A model generated the notes under the pieces. The model was not told the DNA's origin, searched no databases, and saw only the letters and a list, made by a program, of their open reading frames with translations. Shown in pieces: positions 15,365 through 23,324 of a stretch of 29,403 nucleotides of DNA. Origin of the DNA: JBCDBY01 sp039182715 (GTDB taxonomy: Bacteria; Planctomycetota; PLA2); contig JBCDBY010000013.1 in the NCBI GenBank assembly GCA_039182715.1, forward strand, positions 1 to 29,403, read 5' to 3'. Within the stretch, counting starts at the first letter, position 1. Each line of letters begins with the position of its first letter. The translations under genes were made by a program, and so were the position numbers.

Positions 15365-15763
15365 ATGAGCAATGCGAGCATGTGGTCTGTCGGCTACGGG
15401 ATCGCCTACACGTGGATCTTTGCCGCGTTCGCGTTGCTGATCACCTCGGTCTCGTACATGGAAACCACGCCCGATCAGGACGGGCGGAGCTGGCTGCGTA
15501 TGGCGTTGATCACCTACGTGATGGTGATCCCGCTGTTCGCTGGTCTGTTTGCGCTGATGCTGCTTGCGAACGAACCGCGTGGGCTCCTCGCGTACGTCGG
15601 TGGATTGGTGTGCGGGAGCGTCGTGCACGGTGTTTGGCTCCTCTGGATGCTCTTCGAAGCGACAAGGTCAACGGCCTGGACGCTCAGCCTGTTCGTCTTC
15701 CTCATGCTGGGCCCGCCGGTTGTGGCGATGCGATGGGCGCGTCGCACGCGTGTCGTCACGTGA
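15365..15763 (+). CDS. Integral membrane protein (four helices)
   Basis: A 132-residue protein with four predicted helices at about residues 8-28, 44-68, 74-95 and 104-122, separated by short loops, and a basic C-terminus (MRWARRTRVVT). No motif or family is recognised. ATG 15365 lies 14 bases after the previous stop. The stop TGA (15761-15763) overlaps a possible GTG start of the next gene, a sign of a shared transcript. Function is unknown. Confidence 0.65.
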   Translation: MSNASMWSVGYGIAYTWIFAAFALLITSVSYMETTPDQDGRSWLRMALITYVMVIPLFAGLFALMLLANEPRGLLAYVGGLVCGSVVHGVWLLWMLFEATRSTAWTLSLFVFLMLGPPVVAMRWARRTRVVT

Positions 15764-15768
15764 ACTCG

Positions 15769-16113
15769 ATGTCCGGCGTTTCTGCTCAATCCGACGACCA
15801 CGAGCCGCCCCGCGTGGTCGCGCCGCGATCCGACCTGGAACGACTGGTCGGCATTCCGTACCTCATGCCGGCGATGCTTGCGCTCTTCGGACCCGAGTGG
15901 CTCAGAATTCTGGCGCCGGACGGTCCGGCATGGCTCGATGTCGCGCTCTGGTACGGAACGGCCCCAGCGTGCCTCGTCGCGATGTTCCTGGCGACGTTCG
16001 GCGTGGGCAGGTTGAGTGGCGGGGAACGGTTCGCCTACGCCACGATCAGCTTCCTCGGGGCGGCCCGGATGTGCCTGCTGCACACCTTCGTTCTCATCAT
16101 GCGGGACTTCTAG
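15769..16113 (+). CDS. Small membrane protein
   Basis: A 114-residue protein with a hydrophilic N-terminus (SAQSDDHEPPRVVAPRSDLERL) and about three membrane segments (IPYLMPAMLALFG, then VALWYGTAPACLVAMFLATFGV, then a weaker one near the end, FLGAARMCLLHTFVLIM). I chose ATG 15769; a GTG at 15760 that overlaps the upstream stop would add three residues and cannot be excluded. No family is recognised. It is third in the row of small membrane genes and is followed five bases later by the next start. Confidence 0.6.
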   Translation: MSGVSAQSDDHEPPRVVAPRSDLERLVGIPYLMPAMLALFGPEWLRILAPDGPAWLDVALWYGTAPACLVAMFLATFGVGRLSGGERFAYATISFLGAARMCLLHTFVLIMRDF

Positions 16114-16118
16114 GGCGT

Positions 16119-16613
16119 ATGGGCAAGGAGAGCGCCGCGCGCCGGAGGCTAGGATTTCGGGTGGTGACCGCGCTGTTGGCGATCTTTGCGGTGTGCCTCT
16201 GGCTCACCTGGTGCGCGCCTGACGGCGAGCTTGCGGCGCGAATCGAGAGCGAAGTAGCCCGGGGCCCGGGCACGAAGTTCCGTCTCGCCGACCTCACCGA
16301 ATTCGAGTGGGAGCGGGTTCACCTGTTCGGCCCCTACACCTCGCCGGAGACCATCGAGAAGACGCTGGGGTTCTCGTGGTGCGGATCGGTCCGGACGGAG
16401 ATTCAGTGGTCCGAGTCAATCACCCTCCTCGTGTTCGTGAAGGGGGACTCGGTCGTGCGGCATGTCGTTCTCCGGCGGGGCCGAGGAGATTTTGCAGGCT
16501 TGTCCATGAAGAGTGGCACGGTCGCCTTCACCCCGAAGGAATCGGCCTTCGAGATCCGCGAGGGCGATCACGGGTGGATCTACGTCGTGCTTGACCAGCC
16601 GGGCGCACGGTGA
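16119..16613 (+). CDS. Membrane-anchored hypothetical protein
   Basis: A 164-residue protein with a basic N-terminus (MGKESAARRRLGFR), one membrane helix (VVTALLAIFAVCLWLTW, about residues 15-31) and a soluble domain outside the membrane. The domain has alternating strand-like stretches (FEWERVHLFGPYTSPETIEKTL, SITLLVFVKGDSVVRHVVL, GWIYVVLDQ). No family is recognised. The sequence CAPDGE after the helix resembles a lipobox Cys but lacks the small-residue pattern, so lipidation is doubtful. ATG 16119 lies five bases after the previous stop, consistent with a joint operon. Confidence 0.65.
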   Translation: MGKESAARRRLGFRVVTALLAIFAVCLWLTWCAPDGELAARIESEVARGPGTKFRLADLTEFEWERVHLFGPYTSPETIEKTLGFSWCGSVRTEIQWSESITLLVFVKGDSVVRHVVLRRGRGDFAGLSMKSGTVAFTPKESAFEIREGDHGWIYVVLDQPGAR

Positions 16614-16651
16614 ACCGGACCCCGGTCGCAGGCCAAGGTAGGCTGAGCTTC

Positions 16652-17989
16652 ATGAGGTGGATACTCGGAAGCGTTCTGCTCCTCGGCTGCTTCGCGCATG
16701 CGCAGGAGCCGACGGTCATCCTCGACTTCGAAACGGGGGAGCCTGCCGACGGCTGGCGTCTGCGCAACCTCGCCATGTCCGAGGTAACGTTCCCGGAAGG
16801 CAAGACGCCCTCCGGCGGGCGGGCGCTGGCGCTGCACTCGCGCGGAGAGCGCAAGGGAGGCTTCCGCGGCATGATTCAACGCTCCCTGCCGCGCGCCGAC
16901 TGGCGCACGGCGGAAGCGTTTTCGTTCCATGCGAAGGTCGAGGCCGACGGCCCGATCGCCCTGCGCGTCATCGCCATCCGCGGGCGCGGCCCGGCCGGAC
17001 TGCTGCGGCGCTTCACGCTCGAGCCGGGCGACTGGCGAGAGGTGACGCTGCCGCTGAAGGACTTCCGCGAGAGCGGGTACGACCAGGTCTGCGGATTCGA
17101 GCAGATCGATCGGCTGATGATCCGTTGGGATCGCGGCGCCGGGTCCGTGACGATCGACGATCTGCGGTTGCTCCCCGGCAAGCGCGGCGTGCTCAGCTGC
17201 ACGCCGACGAACGAGGATCGCGCCGCCGTCGCCTTCGGGCCGGACGCGAAGCAGGTGCAGTCGTTCGAGTCCGAGCACTTCGTCGTGCTGACGAACGTGC
17301 CGACGGCGACGAAGGAAGCTGTTGCGCCGCTGCTCGCGAGGCTGGAGGAAGGGCTAGTCGTGCTGCGCGATCGATACGGCGTCGCGGGCAGCTTCGACGA
17401 CAAGGTGCCCCTTTTGATCTATCGCACCCTGGACGGCTATCGCGCGGCGGTTCCGCGCATCGGCAAGCACTACGGGGCCGGCGTGTCCGCACCGCAGGCA
17501 TCCGGCTACTCCTTCTTCGGCGTCGGGATGAGCGTGTTCGTGCCCGCCAAGGGATGGGAGCGGCCGGTCTTTCTCCACGAAGCGATCCACGGCGCGGTCC
17601 ATCGCCTGCTCGGCGTCGCGAGCAACGGCAACTGGATCCAGGAGGGCCTCGCGCCCGCCGTGCAGGTGACGGTGTTTCCCGATGCGCTCGACCGGAAGAA
17701 GTTCGGTTCCGCGTTCCACATGGAGAAGGGAGGCTGGCTGCTGCCGTGGGACAAGGTTCTCGCGGGGCGCAGCGTGCGGACGCGGAACTATCCGCAGACG
17801 TTGAGCTTCATGGAGTTCCTCGCCGACCGACACGGAGCGAAGCTGCCGGAGATCTGGAGCGCCGTGCGCGCCGTCCGTGGACCGATCCACAAGGAAGCGA
17901 TGCCGGCAATCGCGAAAGCGCTCGGCACGACGCCGGAGGAACTCCAGTCGGAATGGCTCGCCTGGGGCCCGGAGTACTTTGGTGGGTAG
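16652..17989 (+). CDS. Secreted gluzincin-type metalloprotease-like protein with N-terminal jelly-roll domain
   Basis: The 445-residue product has a signal peptide (MRWILGSVLLLGCFAHAQ). Residues about 20-175 look like a carbohydrate-binding-type beta-sandwich (TVILDFETGEPADGWRLRN at its start and GSVTIDDLRLL at its end). The C-terminal half is peptidase-like: FESEHFVVLTNVP opens the domain, HEAIH (residues 309-313) is the zinc-binding HExxH, and Glu331 in NWIQEGLA is in place as third ligand, the pattern of the peptidase MA/DUF1570 group. Glu310 would be catalytic. All key residues are intact, so activity is plausible; the substrate is unknown. ATG 16652 is chosen because it starts the signal peptide, although the frame is open 14 codons further upstream. 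Confidence 0.82.
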   Translation: MRWILGSVLLLGCFAHAQEPTVILDFETGEPADGWRLRNLAMSEVTFPEGKTPSGGRALALHSRGERKGGFRGMIQRSLPRADWRTAEAFSFHAKVEADGPIALRVIAIRGRGPAGLLRRFTLEPGDWREVTLPLKDFRESGYDQVCGFEQIDRLMIRWDRGAGSVTIDDLRLLPGKRGVLSCTPTNEDRAAVAFGPDAKQVQSFESEHFVVLTNVPTATKEAVAPLLARLEEGLVVLRDRYGVAGSFDDKVPLLIYRTLDGYRAAVPRIGKHYGAGVSAPQASGYSFFGVGMSVFVPAKGWERPVFLHEAIHGAVHRLLGVASNGNWIQEGLAPAVQVTVFPDALDRKKFGSAFHMEKGGWLLPWDKVLAGRSVRTRNYPQTLSFMEFLADRHGAKLPEIWSAVRAVRGPIHKEAMPAIAKALGTTPEELQSEWLAWGPEYFGG

Positions 17990-18186
17990 CGTGCGCGTCC
18001 TGGACGGCGTGCTGTCCCTTTCGCGTGAGGAGGATGCGCCGGTCGAGGTGGACGATGCCCCGACCGGGTGAACCCTCGATCGCACCGGCGCCGGGAAGGC
18101 GCTCGCCACCTTCCCCGTGCCTACGCCCCGGGAGCTTCGCGTATGGCAAGGGGCACGCCCACCGGCGAAGTCTGACGAATGCGCGT

Positions 18187-18882
18187 GTGGCGCGCTTTCA
18201 TGAGAGACTCGAACGGAACTTGGAAGCAGGAGTACTTCGTCTCTCGGCTCGAATTCGACGGAACAAGTCTCCCGATGCGCGATCGATCGGTCTCGCGGGG
18301 CTTGGCCCGGCTCGCCGACTCTCGACTCTGTTCCTCCTCGTGTCCTGCGCCAGCCCGGTGGTCCCGCTCCCGGCGCAGCCCCAGCCTCAAACGGTCTGGT
18401 CCAACGAGATCCCTCCGGCAGCATGGGATGAAGACCTGCTGCTGCATCTGTCGAGGTTCGAGTTCGGACTCGGGGATGTCGTGACGGAGTACGCAGCGAC
18501 GGTCGAGGGGCAGGTCGAAGGAACGGTGACGGTCGAGAAGTTGGCAGCATTGGCCGCGTGCACGCTGGATCCGGAGGTGAAGGGGCGCGCCTTGTATCTG
18601 CTGGGCGCGTCGAGGAATGCGAAGGCGCTAGTGGCGATCGGGGAGGCCCTTTCGCATCCGGACCCGGAGGTGAACTGGTGGGCTGCCTGGTCGATCGACA
18701 ACTTCTGGATGGAGTCGCCCCTGACAGCCGCGAGCGACGCGGGCATCCTGATGGCGGCCGGCCGGTGGTGGAGCGAGCGTGCGTTGAAGATTCGCGCGAG
18801 CGCGAGCGCCGGCGACGCGCGTCGGACTCCCTCCCGAGTCCAGGCGGGCGGAAGCGTCGCGCCGCTAGCGGGGACACGGTAG
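18187..18882 (+). CDS. HEAT-like lipoprotein, 5' end uncertain (possible frameshift)
   Basis: The frame ending at TAG 18882 contains a lipoprotein-like signal (RRLSTLFLLVSCASP) followed by helical, HEAT-like sequence (KLAALAACTLDPEVKGRALYLLGASRN, ALVAIGEALSHPDPEVNWWAAW). There is no ATG in this frame near the signal. The first possible start is GTG 18187, which would put an odd 45-residue Arg-rich stretch before the signal. An ATG at 18275 lies in another frame (MRDRSVSRGLARL) just before the signal, so a one-base frameshift near 18315-18330, real or from sequencing, would give a normal lipoprotein. The function is unknown. It is convergent with pyrG, 13 bases apart. Confidence 0.5.
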   Translation: MARFHERLERNLEAGVLRLSARIRRNKSPDARSIGLAGLGPARRLSTLFLLVSCASPVVPLPAQPQPQTVWSNEIPPAAWDEDLLLHLSRFEFGLGDVVTEYAATVEGQVEGTVTVEKLAALAACTLDPEVKGRALYLLGASRNAKALVAIGEALSHPDPEVNWWAAWSIDNFWMESPLTAASDAGILMAAGRWWSERALKIRASASAGDARRTPSRVQAGGSVAPLAGTR

Positions 18883-18895
18883 CGGCGACAATCGA

Positions 18896-20485
18896 CTACC
18901 GCTGCGACGCCGCCTTCACGAACTCGCGGAAGATCGGGTGCGGCTTGGTCGGCTTGCTCTGGAACTCGGGGTGGTACTGGACCGCGATGAAGAACGGGTG
19001 GTCCGGTAGCTCCACGACTTCGACGAGGTCGAGATCAGGATTCACGCCCGACACGACCATGCCCGACTCCTCGAGCTGGCCGCGGTACTCGTTGTTCACC
19101 TCGTACCGGTGGCGGTGGCGCTCCTCGATGCGCGGCTCGCCGTACGCGGCGCGCGCCCTGGTGCCGTCCTTGAGCTCGCAGGCATACGCGCCGAGGCGCA
19201 TCGTGCCGCCCATGTTCTTGACCTTCTTCTGCGCTTCCATCAGGTCGATGACCGGCGTGCCGTCGTCGCTGAATTCGGAGCTGCCCGCGTCGGCGATGCC
19301 GCAGACGTGGCGCGCGTACTCGGTCACCGCCGCCTGCAGGCCGAGGCAGATGCCGAAGAACGGCATGTCGTTCTCGCGCGCGTAGCGCACGGCCGCGACC
19401 TTGCCCTCGTAGCCGCGCTCGCCGAACCCGCCGGGAACCAGCAGGCCCGCGGCGCCCTCGAGACGACTGGCGACGTTCTCCTCGGTCAGCTCCTCCGCCT
19501 GGATCTTGCGGAACTTCACGCGCACGTCGTTTTCGTAGCCGGCGTGCGAAAGCGCCTCGTAGATCGACTTGTAGGCGTCGTGGAGCGCGATGTACTTGCC
19601 CGCGACCGCGATCTCGACCTCCGCCTTCGGCGACTTGATGCGTTCGATCAGGTCGTGCCACGGCGCGACGTCGGGATCTTTCGTGTCGAGGCCGAGGCGC
19701 TTGCAGACCAGCTGGTCGAGGCCCTGCTCGTGCAGCTCCAGCACCACCTCGTAAATCGAGTGCGCGACGTCCTTCTCCTCGACCACGTACTGCTTCGGCA
19801 CGTTGCAGAAGAGGCTGATCTTGTCGCGCATGTCGTCCGGCATCGGCAGCTCGGTGCGGCACAGGATCACGTCCGGCTGGATGCCGATCTCGCGCAGCCG
19901 TCCGACGGAGTGCTGCGTCGGCTTGGTCTTCATCTCGCCGCTCACCCGTAGATAGGGGATGAGTGTGAGGTGAATGAACATGACGTCGTCGCGTCCCTCG
20001 TCGAGCGCGAACTGGCGAATCGCCTCGAGGAACGGCAGCCCCTCGATGTCGCCGACCGTGCCGCCCAGCTCGGTGATGAGCACGTCGACGTCGTCCTTCG
20101 CCGCGTGGATGCCCGACTTGATCTCGTCCGTGATGTGCGGAATGACCTGCACGGTCCGGCCGAGGTACTCGCCCTGGCGCTCCTTGCTGATCACCGAGTG
20201 GTAGATCTGCCCGGTCGTGTAGTTCGAGTGGCGATCCAGCTCCGCGTTCGTGAAGCGTTCGTAGTGCCCGAGGTCGAGGTCGGTCTCCGCGCCGTCGCGC
20301 GTGACGTAGACCTCGCCGTGTTGGTAGGGCGACATCGTTCCGGGGTCGACGTTGATGTAGGGGTCGAGCTTCTGGAGGCCGATCTTGAGGCCGCGCGCCT
20401 CGAGGAGCGCGCCGATGGCCGCCGACGTCAGTCCCTTGCCGAGGCTCGAAACGACGCCGCCGGTGACGAATATGTGCTTGGGCAT
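18896..20485 (-). CDS. pyrG: CTP synthase
   Basis: The 529-residue product matches CTP synthase from end to end and makes CTP from UTP, ATP and glutamine in the cytoplasm. The N-terminal synthetase domain starts with KHIFVTGGVVSSLGKGL (P-loop) and includes LQKLDPYINVDPGTMSPYQHGEV and the UTP/CTP-binding segments. The C-terminal class I glutamine amidotransferase domain has the nucleophile Cys380 in FFGICLGLQ and the His/Glu pair in QYHPEFQS. Its length is normal for the family. No Shine-Dalgarno sequence is visible before ATG 20485. kdsB lies 57 bases upstream on the same strand, so the two are probably co-transcribed. PyrG would supply CTP to KdsB. Confidence 0.98.
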   Translation of the reverse strand: MPKHIFVTGGVVSSLGKGLTSAAIGALLEARGLKIGLQKLDPYINVDPGTMSPYQHGEVYVTRDGAETDLDLGHYERFTNAELDRHSNYTTGQIYHSVISKERQGEYLGRTVQVIPHITDEIKSGIHAAKDDVDVLITELGGTVGDIEGLPFLEAIRQFALDEGRDDVMFIHLTLIPYLRVSGEMKTKPTQHSVGRLREIGIQPDVILCRTELPMPDDMRDKISLFCNVPKQYVVEEKDVAHSIYEVVLELHEQGLDQLVCKRLGLDTKDPDVAPWHDLIERIKSPKAEVEIAVAGKYIALHDAYKSIYEALSHAGYENDVRVKFRKIQAEELTEENVASRLEGAAGLLVPGGFGERGYEGKVAAVRYARENDMPFFGICLGLQAAVTEYARHVCGIADAGSSEFSDDGTPVIDLMEAQKKVKNMGGTMRLGAYACELKDGTRARAAYGEPRIEERHRHRYEVNNEYRGQLEESGMVVSGVNPDLDLVEVVELPDHPFFIAVQYHPEFQSKPTKPHPIFREFVKAASQR

Positions 20486-20542
20486 GCTGTGAAAGTCCGG
20501 GTCTCGCGGAAAAGGCCAATCCTAACAACCACCCGAAGACGC

Positions 20543-21271
20543 TCAGGAGCCGTGGGGGGTGCGCTCGACGAACGCGCGGTAGTCCTCGGGCGTGTCGATC
20601 CCCACGCCGCAGTGGATCGCCTCCACCGCCCGCAGCGGCACGCCGGCGTCGATCGCCCGCATCTGCTCCAGCCGCCGTGACTTTTCCCGCTCGCTGGGCG
20701 GCCAAGTGGTGAAGGTTCGCAGGAAATCTGGCGTGAACGCGTAGATCCCGAGGTGGCGCAGCCCGCCCGGCGTCGGCCCCCGGCGGAAGTCGGTCGCCCA
20801 GCCGTCCTCGACGATCGCCTTCACGACCGAATCGTCCGCCTGGTCCGTTTCGCTCAGCTCGGGGTAGACGAGCGTGCCCATGCGCGCCTCGTCTTCCCGC
20901 ATCGCCGCGATGAGCGCCGCCACGTCGCGTGGCTCCAGCTCCGGCTCGTCCGCCTGCAGATTCACGATCAGATCGCAGGCTCGCTTCTCCGCCACCTCCG
21001 CCGCCCGGTCGGACCCGGACTGGTGGTCGGCCGACGTCATGATCACGTCGCCGCCGAAGCTCTCCACGGCCTCGCGCACCTCGTCGTGGTCGGTTGCGAT
21101 GACGATCGCGTCGGCACCCTCGATCTGCTGCGCGCGCTCGTAGACGTGCTGCACGAGGTACTTGCCGGTCTCGCGAAGGATCACCTTCCGCGGAAGTCGC
21201 GTGCTGTGCAGCCGCGCCGGAATCACCACCAGCACGCCTTCGCGCGTCGTGCGGCCGTAGGAGCCGGTCAT
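20543..21271 (-). CDS. kdsB: 3-deoxy-manno-octulosonate cytidylyltransferase (CMP-Kdo synthetase)
   Basis: This 242-residue cytoplasmic enzyme activates Kdo with CTP to CMP-Kdo for the lipopolysaccharide inner core. It shows the family nucleotide-binding start VVIPARLHSTRLPRKV, the VYERAQQ helix, the ATDHDEVREAVESFGG segment, HQSGSDRAAEVA and NLQADEPE, where QxDEP helps bind the nucleotide and Mg. The late motif GVGIDTPEDYRAFVE is typical. The length is normal. The start ATG overlaps the stop of the upstream lipoprotein gene by 4 nt (ATGA), which suggests coupling. Together with pyrG it makes a CTP supply-and-use pair. Its presence implies a Gram-negative outer membrane with Kdo. Confidence 0.95.
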   Translation of the reverse strand: MTGSYGRTTREGVLVVIPARLHSTRLPRKVILRETGKYLVQHVYERAQQIEGADAIVIATDHDEVREAVESFGGDVIMTSADHQSGSDRAAEVAEKRACDLIVNLQADEPELEPRDVAALIAAMREDEARMGTLVYPELSETDQADDSVVKAIVEDGWATDFRRGPTPGGLRHLGIYAFTPDFLRTFTTWPPSEREKSRRLEQMRAIDAGVPLRAVEAIHCGVGIDTPEDYRAFVERTPHGS

Positions 21272-21786
21272 CGACCGAATTCCGCCTTCTTCACCCCGAA
21301 CTCGCCGTCGCCGGTCGCTGCCTGGAACTTCGGCCGGTTCGCCGTCCAGACCTGCTGGTACGACGCCGCCACCGACTGGTAGGCCTCCGCCTCGGCCACC
21401 GGCTGGCCGCGCCGCCGCAGGATCGACCGGGCGCGACCCTGCTCGTCGTAGATCGTCACCTCGCCGATGACCCCGAACGCGCGTGGATCCGACGGACGCG
21501 GCTTGGCGTAGGCGGCGAAGTCCGATTTCTCGAACGACTTCAGGAGCCGCCGCATCTCGGCATCGCTCACCCAGGCGACCGGGCTCTCGCCCTTGCGGAC
21601 CGGCTGGCTGCGCAGCTCCACGATGTCGCGCCCGGCCAGATTCTCCAGCACGAAACGGCTTCCGTTGCGGTAGTGCTGCTGCATCACCACCCGGGTTTGG
21701 GGCAACGGCTGGCCGCCGTCCTCCGAAGAGGTCCCTGCGCAGCCGATGAAAAGGGGAAGAAGAACCAGCACCGCGGTCCGCGTCAT
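21268..21786 (-). CDS. Hypothetical lipoprotein upstream of kdsB
   Basis: A 172-residue protein with a type II signal peptide (MTRTAVLVLLPLFIGC, lipidated Cys at residue 16). The mature region is small and mixed alpha/beta, with strand-like stretches (RFVLENLAGRDIVELRS, GEVTIYDEQGRARSILRRRG) and a helix with a Tyr/Gln-rich end (AYQSVAASYQQVW). No family is recognised. The frame is open far upstream, but the signal peptide fixes ATG 21786. The gene is the first of the lipoprotein-kdsB-pyrG unit and is divergent from the PpiC-type gene, with 78 bases between the starts, which probably hold both promoters. Confidence 0.75.
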   Translation of the reverse strand: MTRTAVLVLLPLFIGCAGTSSEDGGQPLPQTRVVMQQHYRNGSRFVLENLAGRDIVELRSQPVRKGESPVAWVSDAEMRRLLKSFEKSDFAAYAKPRPSDPRAFGVIGEVTIYDEQGRARSILRRRGQPVAEAEAYQSVAASYQQVWTANRPKFQAATGDGEFGVKKAEFGR

Positions 21787-21864
21787 AGAAGATGGATTGT
21801 CGCGCGTGGGCCGTCCGACGTAAAGGCGGCAGCGCATGACCCCCCGGTGACCGCTCGGAGCAAG

Positions 21865-23307
21865 ATGATCATGATGCCGCGCCCTCTGTCCTGCGCCCTG
21901 CTGCTGCTGCTCGCCATGCCCGCCGCGCCCGCGACGGCCGAGCCCCAGGATCTCGCCCCCGACATTGCCGCGATGCACCCCGAGGGCAAGTGGAAGATCC
22001 GCAAGCGCGACTTCTACGTGCACCTCGCGCGCTACAACAGCGCGCACCCGAACGCGCGCATGGCGATCGAGGACTACCTGCAGACGCGTGTCGTGCAGCG
22101 CGAGGCGGCGCGGCGCAACATCACCGTGACCGAGAACGAGGTCGCGAAGTGGCTCGAGAAGATCGACAAGCAGGTCCGGGAAGCGACCGGGGGCCGGACC
22201 ACGCTCGAACAGTATGTGGCGCAGCGCGAAATGGACATGAGCGACTTCCGCCGCCGCGCGCGCGTCGCGCTGCTGCGCAAGGAGCTCGCCAAGTCGATCA
22301 TCCGCGAGCGCGACAAGACCTGGCCGGCCGACAAGGAGGTCACCGACGATGGCGTCACCGTCGCGATGGACAAACTCTACGCCGACCAGCCGAAGGTCAC
22401 CGACCCGGCCAAACTTCCCAAGGGCGTGCTCGCACAGGTCGGCGACATCCAGATCACCGAGTACGACTACGGCCGCCAGCTCGCGCGCGTGCTGCCCTCG
22501 ACCGAGGTGAAGCGCGCGCTCGACGATCTGATCCTGGCGGAGGAGGTCGTTCTGCTGCTCGGCGACCGCGGTCAGCCGACGGCCCGCGAGTTGGAGGCGG
22601 AGCGTCGCGCGTTCCTCATCCGCGAGCGCAACCGTCTCTCGCGCGCGGTGCAGGGCAAGCAGATGAAGCCCGAGGACGTCACGATCGCCATGATCGAGCG
22701 GTTTCTCGCGCAGCGCGGCCTCTCCATCGCCAAGGTGCTCGAAAACCCCGGGTTCCTCGCGCAGGCGCGCGCCCGCGGGCACTTCATGGGCAAGATCGAC
22801 GAGGAGGGGCTCAAGGAGTTCTACGGCAAGAACCAGGCGAAGTACGGCGACCGCCTGCGCGTGCAGCGCATTCTCATCCTCTCGCGCGCGCAGCCGGTCA
22901 ATATCGCGGGCAAGAAAGTGCGCACGCTCGAGCAGGGGCGCGCCGCCGCGAACGCCATCCACATCCGCCTCGAGGGCGGGGAGGACTTCGGCAAGCTCGC
23001 CATCCGCAACAGCGACGACCCCGACGTCATCCGCAAGAACGGAGGCTTCGTGCCGCTCTGGCTCACCGCCGATGCGGTCGGCTACGAAGACACCTGGAAG
23101 CAGGCCAACCGTCTCAAGGAGGGGGAGTTCACCAAGCCCTTCTTCAGCGCCGGTCGCGGCTTCGTCATCGTCAGACTGCTCAACCGCAAGCGAGCGCTCG
23201 GCTTCGCCGCGCAGAAGGCGAACATCCGCCGCGACGCCGCCGAGTACGACTACCGCCTCTGGCAGGTCAAGGTCATCCGCGCCGCGCTGCGCAGCCGCAG
23301 CCTGTAA
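21865..23307 (+). CDS. Periplasmic parvulin-type peptidyl-prolyl isomerase / SurA-PrsA-like chaperone
   Basis: The 480-residue product has a signal peptide (PLSCALLLLLAMPAAPATAE) and no lipobox. Two N-terminal helical segments resemble SurA-N modules (KIRKRDFYVHLARYNS with IEDYLQTRVVQREAARRNI, and DIQITEYDYGRQLARVLPS with ALDDLILAEEVVLLLG), suggesting an internal duplication. Residues about 330-445 form a PpiC/parvulin domain: LRVQRILILSRAQPV, then EDFGKLAIRNSDDPDVIRKNGGFVPLW, then GEFTKPFFSAGRGFVIVRLL. It should help fold outer-membrane or exported proteins. The start is one of three close ATGs (21865, 21871, 21874) after a GGAG at 21857-21860. The downstream lipoprotein pair could be its clients, but this is only inferred. 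Confidence 0.85.
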   Translation: MIMMPRPLSCALLLLLAMPAAPATAEPQDLAPDIAAMHPEGKWKIRKRDFYVHLARYNSAHPNARMAIEDYLQTRVVQREAARRNITVTENEVAKWLEKIDKQVREATGGRTTLEQYVAQREMDMSDFRRRARVALLRKELAKSIIRERDKTWPADKEVTDDGVTVAMDKLYADQPKVTDPAKLPKGVLAQVGDIQITEYDYGRQLARVLPSTEVKRALDDLILAEEVVLLLGDRGQPTARELEAERRAFLIRERNRLSRAVQGKQMKPEDVTIAMIERFLAQRGLSIAKVLENPGFLAQARARGHFMGKIDEEGLKEFYGKNQAKYGDRLRVQRILILSRAQPVNIAGKKVRTLEQGRAAANAIHIRLEGGEDFGKLAIRNSDDPDVIRKNGGFVPLWLTADAVGYEDTWKQANRLKEGEFTKPFFSAGRGFVIVRLLNRKRALGFAAQKANIRRDAAEYDYRLWQVKVIRAALRSRSL

Positions 23308-23324
23308 TGCGTTAAGCTCCGCGC

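Noticed and set aside
18093..18115. Hairpin GGGAAGG/CCTTCCC as terminator of the metalloprotease gene
   Set aside because: The stem is 7 bp with a 9-nt loop but has no T-tract and lies more than 100 bases after the stop; too weak to annotate.
16657..18882. Single 741-residue + strand gene over the whole open frame
   Set aside because: Its first two thirds are Arg-rich shadow of the metalloprotease gene in another frame; only the last part, with the lipobox and HEAT-like helices, looks real.
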